Under the pieces are notes generated by a model. The model was given only the letters and a program-made list of their open reading frames with translations, did not search any database and had not been told where the DNA came from. From Citrobacter sp. Awk 4 (GTDB taxonomy: Bacteria; Pseudomonadota; Gammaproteobacteria; Enterobacterales; Enterobacteriaceae): a stretch of DNA of 64,000 bases. The DNA lies in assembly GCF_028069725.1 (NCBI RefSeq), contig NZ_JANEWG010000006.1, forward strand, positions 62,001-126,000. The letters are read 5' to 3'. Positions 8,275 to 16,347 of this stretch are shown piece by piece (the stretch's first letter is position 1; every line of letters begins with the position of its first letter). The position numbers and the translations under genes were made by a program.

Positions 8275-9663
8275 TTAGTTTCTCTCAGCCTGAAGGCCCT
8301 TAATGCCGGTGCATTCACCTCCATTCTGGCGCTGACGTTCCAGGTCCAGAGCGCCGAAGTGCGTTAGAACGCAAAAAATAATGCAACATATGACGCCACC
8401 AAGGAGAAGGTAAAAACCCCCATCCCAACCCACGTGATCAACCATGATGCCAAACAGACTCGTTCCCAATGACGCGCCAAGGATATAACTCATGAACCCA
8501 CGCAAGCCGACAGCTGAACCGACCGCGAAACTGGGAACAATTTCCATAGTCTGCACTGATGCCAGGAACTGTGGTACATAAATAAGGCAACCGACACAGG
8601 CAGCGAAAATGGTAATACTCAGTAAAGAGTCACTCTTCCAGTAACCTAACAGGCAGAAAAAAATTAAAACCATGCTGATGATAGCGGGTGGCATACGACG
8701 ACCACGGAACAACTTATCGCTCAACCAACCCGCCAACAAAGTAGTAGGGATCGCAGCCCATTCAAAAATCAGAAACGCAGTACTCATTTCCGCTTTGGTG
8801 AAATGTTTAACGCTTAATAGGTAAATCGGTAACCAACTGATAATACCGAAACGAACCATATAAACGAAAACATCGACAAAGGAAACAAACCAGGCATTTT
8901 TGTTTTTAAGCACGTAAGTGCAAAAAATCTGCCATGAACTCATATCTTCAGGTGCACGATCATCTTTTGCCTTGACGGTGACATCATCCGGAACAATTGT
9001 ACTCAAAGGGGGTAACCCTTCACTAACTGGAGAACCTTTCCCTGACATCAATACAACAGCCGCCATCACAACAGCAACCACGGCCGGAACAACGTAAGTA
9101 GCGATTTTCCAGTGCTCTGTCCCTACCAGCGCGAAAGCACAACCGACAATAGGTGCAACAATCCCACCACCGACGTTATGCGAAATATTCCAGACCGCGC
9201 CGACAATACCGCGCTCTTTACGTGGGAACCAGTTAGCGATAGTGATAAACGATGGGCCTACCCCCATCCCCTGAAAAAAGCCATTCAATATGACTAACCC
9301 AGCAAACATCCAGAAGGCAAAACTGAAACCAAGCGCGACGTTTACCAATGCACAAAGTACGAGCCCCACGGCCATATAAACTTTGGGATTTGCTTTATCC
9401 GCCAGACTACTCATAATACCTTTACTAATACCATAAGCGATCAGCATACAACTACTGAGCAGACCGATTTGCGTGGCTGACAGGTTCAATTCCTGTTTCA
9501 GGTAAGGCGTGGAAAGAACAAAGTTATTTCTGACAATATAGTAAGAGAGATAGCCGATAAATACGCTAAATAGTGCCTGCATACGATAACGATTATAGGT
9601 ATTTTTAATTTCGCTATCCGGCACTTTATGTGTAGCCACTTTTGGCTTTAATAAAGAGAGCAT
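8275..9663 (-). CDS. pgtP: phosphoglycerate transporter
   Basis: 462 aa MFS protein of the organophosphate:phosphate antiporter family (with UhpT, GlpT), about 12 membrane helices. The N-terminal YNRYRMQALFSVFIGYLSYYIVRNNF is the family hallmark with conserved Arg residues that bind phosphate. In Salmonella PgtP imports 2- and 3-phosphoglycerate and PEP. The start has GGAAGGTGA just upstream. It is transcribed away from its regulators pgtC-pgtB-pgtA across an AT-rich gap. The C-terminus is longer and polar. Identification is by resemblance to Salmonella PgtP and by the neighbouring genes. Confidence 0.95.
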   Translation of the reverse strand: MLSLLKPKVATHKVPDSEIKNTYNRYRMQALFSVFIGYLSYYIVRNNFVLSTPYLKQELNLSATQIGLLSSCMLIAYGISKGIMSSLADKANPKVYMAVGLVLCALVNVALGFSFAFWMFAGLVILNGFFQGMGVGPSFITIANWFPRKERGIVGAVWNISHNVGGGIVAPIVGCAFALVGTEHWKIATYVVPAVVAVVMAAVVLMSGKGSPVSEGLPPLSTIVPDDVTVKAKDDRAPEDMSSWQIFCTYVLKNKNAWFVSFVDVFVYMVRFGIISWLPIYLLSVKHFTKAEMSTAFLIFEWAAIPTTLLAGWLSDKLFRGRRMPPAIISMVLIFFCLLGYWKSDSLLSITIFAACVGCLIYVPQFLASVQTMEIVPSFAVGSAVGLRGFMSYILGASLGTSLFGIMVDHVGWDGGFYLLLGGVICCIIFCVLTHFGALDLERQRQNGGECTGIKGLQAERN

Positions 9664-10124
9664 AGATCACCTTCCTATTTTCATAGGGTTAATTTAGATA
9701 ACACTAACTTTATGTAAAAATACAAAATGCCGTTCGATAGAAATCACTTCAGAAACTCTTAGTTATTTTTCTGATTGTCAGCATTAATTTTCACATTTGA
9801 CACTAACCGACCACAATCAAGTTCAATGGCATACTGATAATGAGGAAAGATGGTGAAAAACACAACATACCAATAATGAGTCAAAAATAACCCAAAAAAG
9901 AAATCCACATATGCCATTTATTTCCCATAATGTGTTTACAGACAGAATTACCACAACGACTTAATCAATAATGTGCAATATAAGGTTCAATACAAAAAAT
10001 GTGTTCATTATCCATTATTTTATAATTTTGAGAGCAGTCACATATTTTATCCGCAGCAGTTGCCCGATAATAAAACAGCCAGAAGACAAAAAACATCACA
10101 AGCTCATCAGGGTTATACTTCGAA
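9664..10124. promoter_or_regulatory. divergent pgtP / pgtC control region
   Basis: A 461-base gap without a gene, clearly richer in A and T than the flanks. It must hold the PgtA-responsive pgtP promoter and the pgtCBA promoter. I found no convincing sigma-54 -24/-12 element (the TGGCAT near 9829 lacks a proper TTGC partner) and no clear operator repeat. Confidence 0.6.
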
Positions 10125-11357
10125 ATGATTTACGTTTTACAAAGAGTGCTATTAGGTTGTTTCTTGTACGCTGGCGTTGCCTCCGCAAACGAACTGGTGA
10201 TCGCCACAACACTCTCATCGGAAGCGACGGAACATATTATCAATCAATGGCAAAAGCAGCCGCAGGCCGTCAAAATACGCACACTGAACCGTACTAGTTC
10301 ATCTATTGAACGCCTGCTGGAAAACCCATTGGGCGAGAATATCGATTTAGTATTGAGTTCATCCCCGATGTTATTACAGCGACTGCAAAGCAAAAACCAC
10401 CTCCAGCCGTTTAACAACAGGATGGATACCAGCAGGAAGCTGGTGCCAGAATCCATCCGAGCGACCACTGCCGCCGTCGCCATTTCCGGTTATGGTATTT
10501 TGATGAACGTGAGTCGTCTGGAAGAAAGAAACGAACCAATACCGACAACCTGGGCAGCGTTGAGCCAATCGCGATATCAGGGAACGTTACTGATGAGTAG
10601 CCCATCACGCTCAGATACCACGCACCTTATGATCGAAGATCTGTTGCAACAGCAAGGGTGGCGAGAAGGCTGGAATACCTTGTTGAAGATTGGCGGCAAT
10701 TTGGCGACTATTTCATCGCGCAGTTTCGGTGTCGCCAACAAGATAAGCAACGGACTTGGCGATGTGGGGCCAGTGATCGACAACTACGCTAACGTGTTGC
10801 TAAACAATCCTTCCCTACACTTCATCTATTTTCCGACCTCTCGCGCAGCCCCTATGTTCACTGCCATCACGTATGACAGCAAGCACCCGCAGGAAGCTGG
10901 ACGTTTTATTGATTTTCTGCTGAGCCCAAAGGGGCAACAGGCGCTCAGCGATGCCGACTCGGGAAAATACCCCGTTTACCCATTACCGCCCGATAACCCG
11001 CATGCACAACAACAGTCGCAACTGTTCTCCTCGCCCTCTCTTGATTATCCGTTGATCATGCAACGGCAGAAACTGATACAGCTTATGTTTGACAACGCGA
11101 TCACCTTCCGCCTTACCCAACTTCAGGATGCCTGGAAGGCGTTGTACGCAACAGAGAAGAGGCTAAAACATCCACTACCGGAAATTCGAGGTTTACTGAC
11201 AGCTGTTCCTGTTTCACCAGAACAGGCCGCCGATCCGGATTATTTACGGCAATTCGAACAGAAGTCGGGATTTCGAGAAACGCAGATGATGGCATGGCAA
11301 CAATTTTTTCAGCACCAACAGCAGCAGGCTATGACACAAATTGAGCTATTAAAATGA
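10125..11357 (+). CDS. pgtC: phosphoglycerate transport regulatory protein PgtC
   Basis: 410 aa exported protein resembling family 1 extracellular solute-binding proteins. A signal peptide ends near VASA (about residue 21) before NELVIATT. In Salmonella, PgtC works with the kinase PgtB in sensing phosphoglycerate, so it is probably a periplasmic ligand-binding partner. SSPSRSDTTHLM and RSFGVANKISNGLGDVGPVIDNYAN are well kept against the Salmonella protein as I recall it. Its stop overlaps the pgtB start (ATGA), which supports joint production of the two sensing proteins. Confidence 0.92.
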   Translation: MIYVLQRVLLGCFLYAGVASANELVIATTLSSEATEHIINQWQKQPQAVKIRTLNRTSSSIERLLENPLGENIDLVLSSSPMLLQRLQSKNHLQPFNNRMDTSRKLVPESIRATTAAVAISGYGILMNVSRLEERNEPIPTTWAALSQSRYQGTLLMSSPSRSDTTHLMIEDLLQQQGWREGWNTLLKIGGNLATISSRSFGVANKISNGLGDVGPVIDNYANVLLNNPSLHFIYFPTSRAAPMFTAITYDSKHPQEAGRFIDFLLSPKGQQALSDADSGKYPVYPLPPDNPHAQQQSQLFSSPSLDYPLIMQRQKLIQLMFDNAITFRLTQLQDAWKALYATEKRLKHPLPEIRGLLTAVPVSPEQAADPDYLRQFEQKSGFRETQMMAWQQFFQHQQQQAMTQIELLK

Positions 11358-13321
11358 AACGGTTTCTCACTATTGGTACCAGCTTACGACTGGCGTTCGT
11401 TTTCAGCGCAATCCTGACAGTGTTCGTCAGCGTAGTCAGTCTTTACTCATGGCATGAACAGAATTCCCAGGTACGCTATGCGCTCGATGACTACTTCCCC
11501 CGGATTCAGGCGTCATTTCTGTTTGAAGAGAATCTGACGGCACTCGTTAACGAGTTCAATGAATTACAACAGACTAACAACACAAACAGCCGCATGCAGG
11601 TCAGAATGCAGATTGAGCAACGTCTGCAAAAAATTCAGGCAATAAGTCCGCATCTGGACCCTCAGCACCAAAATGCACTAAGCCAACAGGTCATCAGTAG
11701 CCGCAAGCTGCTCGACAACCTGGATAAAGCGTTATATGACAATAACCAGGAAAAGGAAAAATTAGGTATTATTTCTTCCAGGATCAACTGGTTACATGAC
11801 GATTTCAACAACGAGCTGAACTCACTCACGCAGGACTTAAGCTGGCAACAGTCATCCCTACTCAATCAGCTTAGTCGGGAAAATGATCACCACGAAATCC
11901 AGATACTACAAAACTCGCTTCATGGCGTGCAGGATGAACTGCAGTTGGTCTTCACGCTCTCCCACATAGAAGCCCAAATCGTCAGCACCCTAAAAGAAAT
12001 CGCAAACACTAACGATACGGATAAAGAATCACTAAACCAACATATAAACTACCTCAACTATTTGAAACACAGCGTTGATGAAAACGTTCGCGCATTGTCC
12101 GTTTATTCCAGCACGATCACACTACACCAGACAGTTTATTCTCTGCTGGAACTTGGCACGCAGCAAAACTATTTGCCCGGGACTTTGGCGACCTGGCGAC
12201 AAGCTCAACAGACACTAGTGAGTACCATCAGGGACAAAGAGCGTGTGCTGATGCAAATACGCGGACAATTGGAAATGCAATTGGGGAACAGTCACCAGCA
12301 ACTACAAACATTCAACCTGAGATTAGAAAAAATAATGCAAATTAGCGGGTTGCTGATCTTTGCCGCCATGGTGACAGCTCTGCTATTTGTGATCCTGGTA
12401 AACTATTTTTATATTCGTCCCAGAATGATCCGCCGGTTCAGGCAACTAAATGATGCTGTCGTCAAACTTAGCAATGGGGAACTGAACGCTGACATTCCCG
12501 TGTCTGGCACAGATGAACTGGGCAGAATCGCTAACCTACTACGCCAAACGATCGAGCAAATAAACCAGCAGCAGCACCAGCTGGAACTAGAAATCTGTGA
12601 ACGGATCGCCACTGAAAAACATCTGCGTACTGCGCAAAGCGAATTGATCCAAACGGCCAAACTGGCCGTAGTCGGTCAAACCATGACGACGCTCGCGCAT
12701 GAGATCAATCAACCACTGAACGCAATGTCCATGTATCTCTTCAGCGCCGATCGTGCGCTTGCGCAACAAGACCTGACCTCAGTGAAAAATTACGTGGAAA
12801 CCATGCGAACGTTGGTCGAACGCATCGACAACATTGTTAAACGACTACGTAGTTTTGCACGCCGCCGTGATAGTGAGCTTATCTGTGAAGCAATAAACCT
12901 ACATCAGGCCATCGAATCATCATGGGAACTTTTGGCGCTGAAGCATCGCCCGCTAAAAGCGACCCTTAGCCAACCAAGCGACTTACCTCCGGTCTACGGC
13001 GACGACGTACTGATTCAACAGGTGCTGGTCAACCTCTTTACTAACGCGTTGGAAGCGCGCCAAAACGAACCTCCGTACATTACCATTGACTACGAAGTTC
13101 ATGCCTCCACACTAACGCTTTACGTTGCCGATAACGGAAAAGGATGGCCGCTACAGCTGGCCGATCGACTCCTTATGCCATTTACCACCGATAAACCAGT
13201 CGGTCTTGGAATAGGTCTTTCTATCAGTCACTCCATTATGCGTCAGTGCCGGGGAGAGTTGGACATTGCGTCAACACTAAACCGCCATGCACTGGTTATT
13301 CTACGTTTCGCGAGGCCCTAA
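11354..13321 (+). CDS. pgtB: phosphoglycerate transport sensor histidine kinase PgtB
   Basis: 655 aa membrane kinase. First membrane helix ~12-32, a long Gln-rich helical periplasmic part, second helix ~335-357, then a HAMP domain, a coiled coil rich in Q, and a kinase domain of the NtrB/DctB type. The phospho-acceptor is H449 in TLAHEINQPLNAM; the ATPase boxes are NLFTNALEAR, DNGKGW and GLGIGLSIS. Together with PgtC it signals to PgtA. It overlaps pgtC by four bases, and pgtA begins 2 bases after its stop. Confidence 0.95.
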   Translation: MKRFLTIGTSLRLAFVFSAILTVFVSVVSLYSWHEQNSQVRYALDDYFPRIQASFLFEENLTALVNEFNELQQTNNTNSRMQVRMQIEQRLQKIQAISPHLDPQHQNALSQQVISSRKLLDNLDKALYDNNQEKEKLGIISSRINWLHDDFNNELNSLTQDLSWQQSSLLNQLSRENDHHEIQILQNSLHGVQDELQLVFTLSHIEAQIVSTLKEIANTNDTDKESLNQHINYLNYLKHSVDENVRALSVYSSTITLHQTVYSLLELGTQQNYLPGTLATWRQAQQTLVSTIRDKERVLMQIRGQLEMQLGNSHQQLQTFNLRLEKIMQISGLLIFAAMVTALLFVILVNYFYIRPRMIRRFRQLNDAVVKLSNGELNADIPVSGTDELGRIANLLRQTIEQINQQQHQLELEICERIATEKHLRTAQSELIQTAKLAVVGQTMTTLAHEINQPLNAMSMYLFSADRALAQQDLTSVKNYVETMRTLVERIDNIVKRLRSFARRRDSELICEAINLHQAIESSWELLALKHRPLKATLSQPSDLPPVYGDDVLIQQVLVNLFTNALEARQNEPPYITIDYEVHASTLTLYVADNGKGWPLQLADRLLMPFTTDKPVGLGIGLSISHSIMRQCRGELDIASTLNRHALVILRFARP

Positions 13322-13323
13322 GT

Positions 13324-14610
13324 ATGTCAAACGATACCCCCTCAATTCTGCTGATAGATGATGATAATGACGTACTGCAGGCCTACAGTGAACTCTTGCA
13401 GCGCGAAGGCCACTCAGTTTGCACCTGCAACGATCCCACACAAGCATTAGCGCTACTTCAGAATGAATGGCCAGGCATCGTAGTGTGTGACGTCTGCATG
13501 CCAGACATTTCAGGTATGGTGTTATTGGAAAAGCTGATGACTATCGACACTAGCTTGCCCATTCTGATGATTACCGGGCACGGCGATGTACCGATGGCCG
13601 TTGAAGCAGTAAAAAAAGGCGCTTACGACTTTTTGCAAAAACCAGTCAATCCGGAGCAGCTCCTGATGCTGATCGAGAAGGCACTGAAGGAACGCAATGC
13701 CTACATGGAGCAGAAAAAATGGCGCAGGTCTCAGTTCAATCAGCACTTAATCGGTGACAGCAGTTGGATACGCCAGACACGTCAACGATTAGAAACATTG
13801 GCGGAAACAGCGCTCCCGGTCTGTTTTTACGGTGAACCTGGTACCGGGAGAACTCTGGCAGCCCAGTATCTTCATCAGTTCAGTTCTCGCAGAGACTGCC
13901 CGCTAATCAACCAGACGCTAAATGCTAATAGCAAACAGTTGCTGGAAGAGTGGGTCAAAGCAGCCGAGGGCGGTACGCTGTTGCTTAAGAACATTGAGCA
14001 CCTGACGCTGGAAAACCAGCGTTACCTGCTCCAACAACAAGAAAGACCGCAAGATAGATCGTTTCGCCTCGTTGTCATCAGCCAGACTCCGCTAGCTGAA
14101 TTGGCTGCAGCGCAGAAACTTACTGCAGAACTTTATTATCTTTTTTCCCTCACTCACATCGAATGTCTTCCGCTGAATCAGCGCCCTGGAGACATTGAAT
14201 CGATATTCAATCATTACCTGACTCTTACCTGTAAGCGATTAAACCGTCAACCACCACTGCTGGGGAAAGTATTCATGAAGCGGCTGATGACCCGAATCTG
14301 GCCGGGTAACATCATTGAGTTGGTCAACGCTGCGGAACTGGCGGCTGTCGGTGTACTCATGCTTGAAGATTCCGACAATCTCCAGGTCATGGACGCCAAT
14401 TCAACGCCGCTGGATGAACGCGTCGAAAGCTACGAACGGCAGATTATTATCGATGCCCTCAATATTTATAAAGGGCGCATTAATGACGTCGTCGACTATT
14501 TCCAAATTCCAAGAAAAAAACTCTATCTGAGGATGAAAAAGTACGGAATTGATAAAATGGATTTCCGCTACGAAAAAAAAGCAGGTAGAGGGAAAAAAGA
14601 AGAGGAATAA
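13324..14610 (+). CDS. pgtA: phosphoglycerate transport response regulator PgtA (NtrC-like, degenerate AAA+)
   Basis: 428 aa from ATG 13324 (GAGG 8 bases before; the in-frame ATG at 13246 lies inside pgtB). An N-terminal receiver has the acidic pocket D12-D14 and phosphate acceptor D56. A shortened AAA+ domain follows, then a C-terminal Fis-type helix-turn-helix (near residues 375-412). It is the activator of pgtP in Salmonella. The AAA+ part is unusual: Walker A reads GEPGTGRT with Arg instead of Lys, the GAFTGA sigma-54 loop is absent, and the Walker B region reads GGTLLLKNIEHL without the DE pair. It therefore probably does not open sigma-54 promoters. The Lys-rich tail (KKAGRGKKEEE) is lineage-specific. 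Confidence 0.94.
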   Translation: MSNDTPSILLIDDDNDVLQAYSELLQREGHSVCTCNDPTQALALLQNEWPGIVVCDVCMPDISGMVLLEKLMTIDTSLPILMITGHGDVPMAVEAVKKGAYDFLQKPVNPEQLLMLIEKALKERNAYMEQKKWRRSQFNQHLIGDSSWIRQTRQRLETLAETALPVCFYGEPGTGRTLAAQYLHQFSSRRDCPLINQTLNANSKQLLEEWVKAAEGGTLLLKNIEHLTLENQRYLLQQQERPQDRSFRLVVISQTPLAELAAAQKLTAELYYLFSLTHIECLPLNQRPGDIESIFNHYLTLTCKRLNRQPPLLGKVFMKRLMTRIWPGNIIELVNAAELAAVGVLMLEDSDNLQVMDANSTPLDERVESYERQIIIDALNIYKGRINDVVDYFQIPRKKLYLRMKKYGIDKMDFRYEKKAGRGKKEEE

Positions 14611-14728
14611 CCGGGGCATTCTTTACCCCCTACAGCGACCATTCAAACTGGCTCTGATATGTTCCTTTAATCAAAAATTCGGGGCGGTGAACACGTGTGT
14701 ATCTCCGTTTACGTATTCAGCCATTCGT

Positions 14729-15457
14729 TTAATGAAAACGGTGGCGAGTCATAAATGACTCTCCACCTAGCTGGCGCATCTGGCGAAGGATCCACGCCTG
14801 ACGGCTACGTACATAACCTGAAGGCGCACTGGCTTTAAACCGCAAAGGATTCGGTAGTACCGCGGCCAGAAGCGCCGCCTCCGACATCGTTAACCGGCTG
14901 GCGGGTTTGTGAAAGTAACGAAGCGCTGCGGCTTCCACGCCAAAAACGCCGTCCCCAAATTCTGCGATGTTCAGATAGACCGTCAGAATACGCTTCTTAC
15001 TCCAGACCGTTTCCATCCCTAATGTTAAACCGGCTTCCAGACCTTTACGCACCCAACTGCGGCCATCCCATAAGAACAGGTTTTTCGCGGTCTGCTGCGA
15101 TAATGTAGAAGCGCCACGAATACGGTTCTCATTGCGCTCATTGTGCGCCAGCGCTTTCTCAATGGAGGCCATATCAAACCCCCAGTGGTCGGGGAACGTC
15201 TGATCTTCTGCAGCAATCACCGCCAGCCCCATCCACGGAGAAATTTCGTCCATGCTAACCCAGTCGGAATGCGCCACGTAGCCAAAGTTGCCCTGCAACC
15301 ATGCGCCAATTTGCCGTTCCACCATGACTGCCGAGAAGGGCACGGGCACCACGCTAAAGAGCACGATCCCACCGCCCCAAAAAACCGCCAGCACGATAAC
15401 CGCGCGCAGGCAAAAGCGCCTTAAGATAGCCAGCGGTTTACCGTGCCATTTACTCAT
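14729..15457 (-). CDS. mtgA: monofunctional biosynthetic peptidoglycan transglycosylase
   Basis: 242 aa, the E. coli length. One N-terminal membrane helix (~15-35) and a GT51 domain that polymerises lipid II into glycan strands. The catalytic Glu lies in [14 protein letters not shown] and the second conserved motif is [16 protein letters not shown]. There is no transpeptidase domain. Its start overlaps the elbB stop (ATGA), so the two form one unit. It marks the right border of the inserted pgt block, which separates it from yrbL. Confidence 0.97.
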   Translation of the reverse strand: MSKWHGKPLAILRRFCLRAVIVLAVFWGGGIVLFSVVPVPFSAVMVERQIGAWLQGNFGYVAHSDWVSMDEISPWMGLAVIAAEDQTFPDHWGFDMASIEKALAHNERNENRIRGASTLSQQTAKNLFLWDGRSWVRKGLEAGLTLGMETVWSKKRILTVYLNIAEFGDGVFGVEAAALRYFHKPASRLTMSEAALLAAVLPNPLRFKASAPSGYVRSRQAWILRQMRQLGGESFMTRHRFH

Positions 15458-16107
15458 TCGGTTAAAGCCAGTACACGCGATACCAGTTTTTCGATACCGA
15501 GTGCCGCCTGAGCAATATCCTGTGCCAGCATATACGCAGGCGTAGTGACAATTTTGTTGTCTTCATCCACCACGATATCGTCGACCGGGCACGGCACATG
15601 CTCTGCACCCATATCTTCCAGCACTTCAGCCGTATCAATATCGGTGCCAATGGTCACACGCAGCGGAAAATCAAAAATTTTCGGTAACATCGCGGGCGCA
15701 ATGCACATAAACCCCAGTGGCTTACCGGACTGATGCATTGCCACTGCCAGCGCCGCCAGATCGCTATCGACCCGGCATTCACTGCCCTGGCTGGCGAAAT
15801 TACTCAGGTTTTTCGCTGCCCCAAAACCGCCGGGAACAATCAGCGCATCCAGATCGCTGGCAACGGCCTGGGTCAGCGGGCGAATATCGCCCCGCGTAAT
15901 ACGCGCCGCCTCAATCAGAACATTGCGTGAGTCTGCCATTGTTTCGCCAGTCAGATGATTAATCACATCCGTTTGCTGCCGGTCAGGTGCAAAACAGATG
16001 GCCTGAGCGTCATTACGGGCTATCGCCAGTAAGGTCAAAACGGCTTCATGAATTTCAGAACCGTCATAAACACCACAGCCACTGAGCACTACACCAATTT
16101 TTTTCAT
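15454..16107 (-). CDS. elbB: DJ-1/PfpI-family glyoxalase ElbB
   Basis: 217 aa starting [22 protein letters not shown] chose ATG 16107 (AAGGA 8 bases upstream) over ATG 16113, which is too close to that site. The conserved Cys is in [10 protein letters not shown]. The E. coli protein has weak glyoxalase activity and is linked to isoprenoid synthesis. It overlaps mtgA by four bases. The upstream gap holds the divergent sRNA gene arcZ. Confidence 0.94.
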   Translation of the reverse strand: MKKIGVVLSGCGVYDGSEIHEAVLTLLAIARNDAQAICFAPDRQQTDVINHLTGETMADSRNVLIEAARITRGDIRPLTQAVASDLDALIVPGGFGAAKNLSNFASQGSECRVDSDLAALAVAMHQSGKPLGFMCIAPAMLPKIFDFPLRVTIGTDIDTAEVLEDMGAEHVPCPVDDIVVDEDNKIVTTPAYMLAQDIAQAALGIEKLVSRVLALTE

Positions 16108-16214
16108 CGTCATCGTCCTTTTCGCATCTGACTGAAACGCATTAATAATTTTAATAAGAATGCTACGCTTCACACATTTTGCTGATTCATGTAACAAAAC
16201 ATTTAAGATGTTGC

Positions 16215-16220
16215 TATCTT
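16215..16220 (+). promoter_or_regulatory. arcZ -10 element
   Basis: TATCTT lies 6 bases before the expected arcZ start. Upstream AT-rich repeats (TGTAACAAAACATTTAA, 16190-16206) resemble an ArcA site; ArcA represses arcZ in E. coli. Assigned by position and comparison from memory. Confidence 0.5.
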
Positions 16221-16226
16221 AACTGC

Positions 16227-16347
16227 GTGCGGCCTGAAAAACAGAGCTGCGCCCTTGTAAATCATCATTATAACTTACGGCGCAGCCACGATTTCCCTGG
16301 TGTTGGCGCAGTGTTCGCGCACCCCGGTCAAGCCGGGGTCATTTTTT
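16227..16347 (+). ncRNA. arcZ: Hfq-binding small RNA ArcZ
   Basis: 121 bases closely matching E. coli ArcZ (RyhA/SraH), beginning GTGCGGCCTGAAAAACAG. The conserved seed region GATTTCCCTGGTGTTGG (about 16290-16306) is intact, and the rho-independent terminator is ACCCCGG-tcaag-CCGGGGT followed by CATTTTTTT. The processed 3' form activates rpoS and represses flhDC and other targets. It is transcribed divergently from elbB and converges on arcB; its terminator overlaps the arcB stop codon (16339-16341), so it is antisense to the last codons of arcB. Confidence 0.95.

Noticed and set aside
9826-9845. Possible sigma-54 promoter near pgtP (TGGCAT)
   Set aside because: The -12 GC element is missing at the proper distance, and PgtA lacks GAFTGA.
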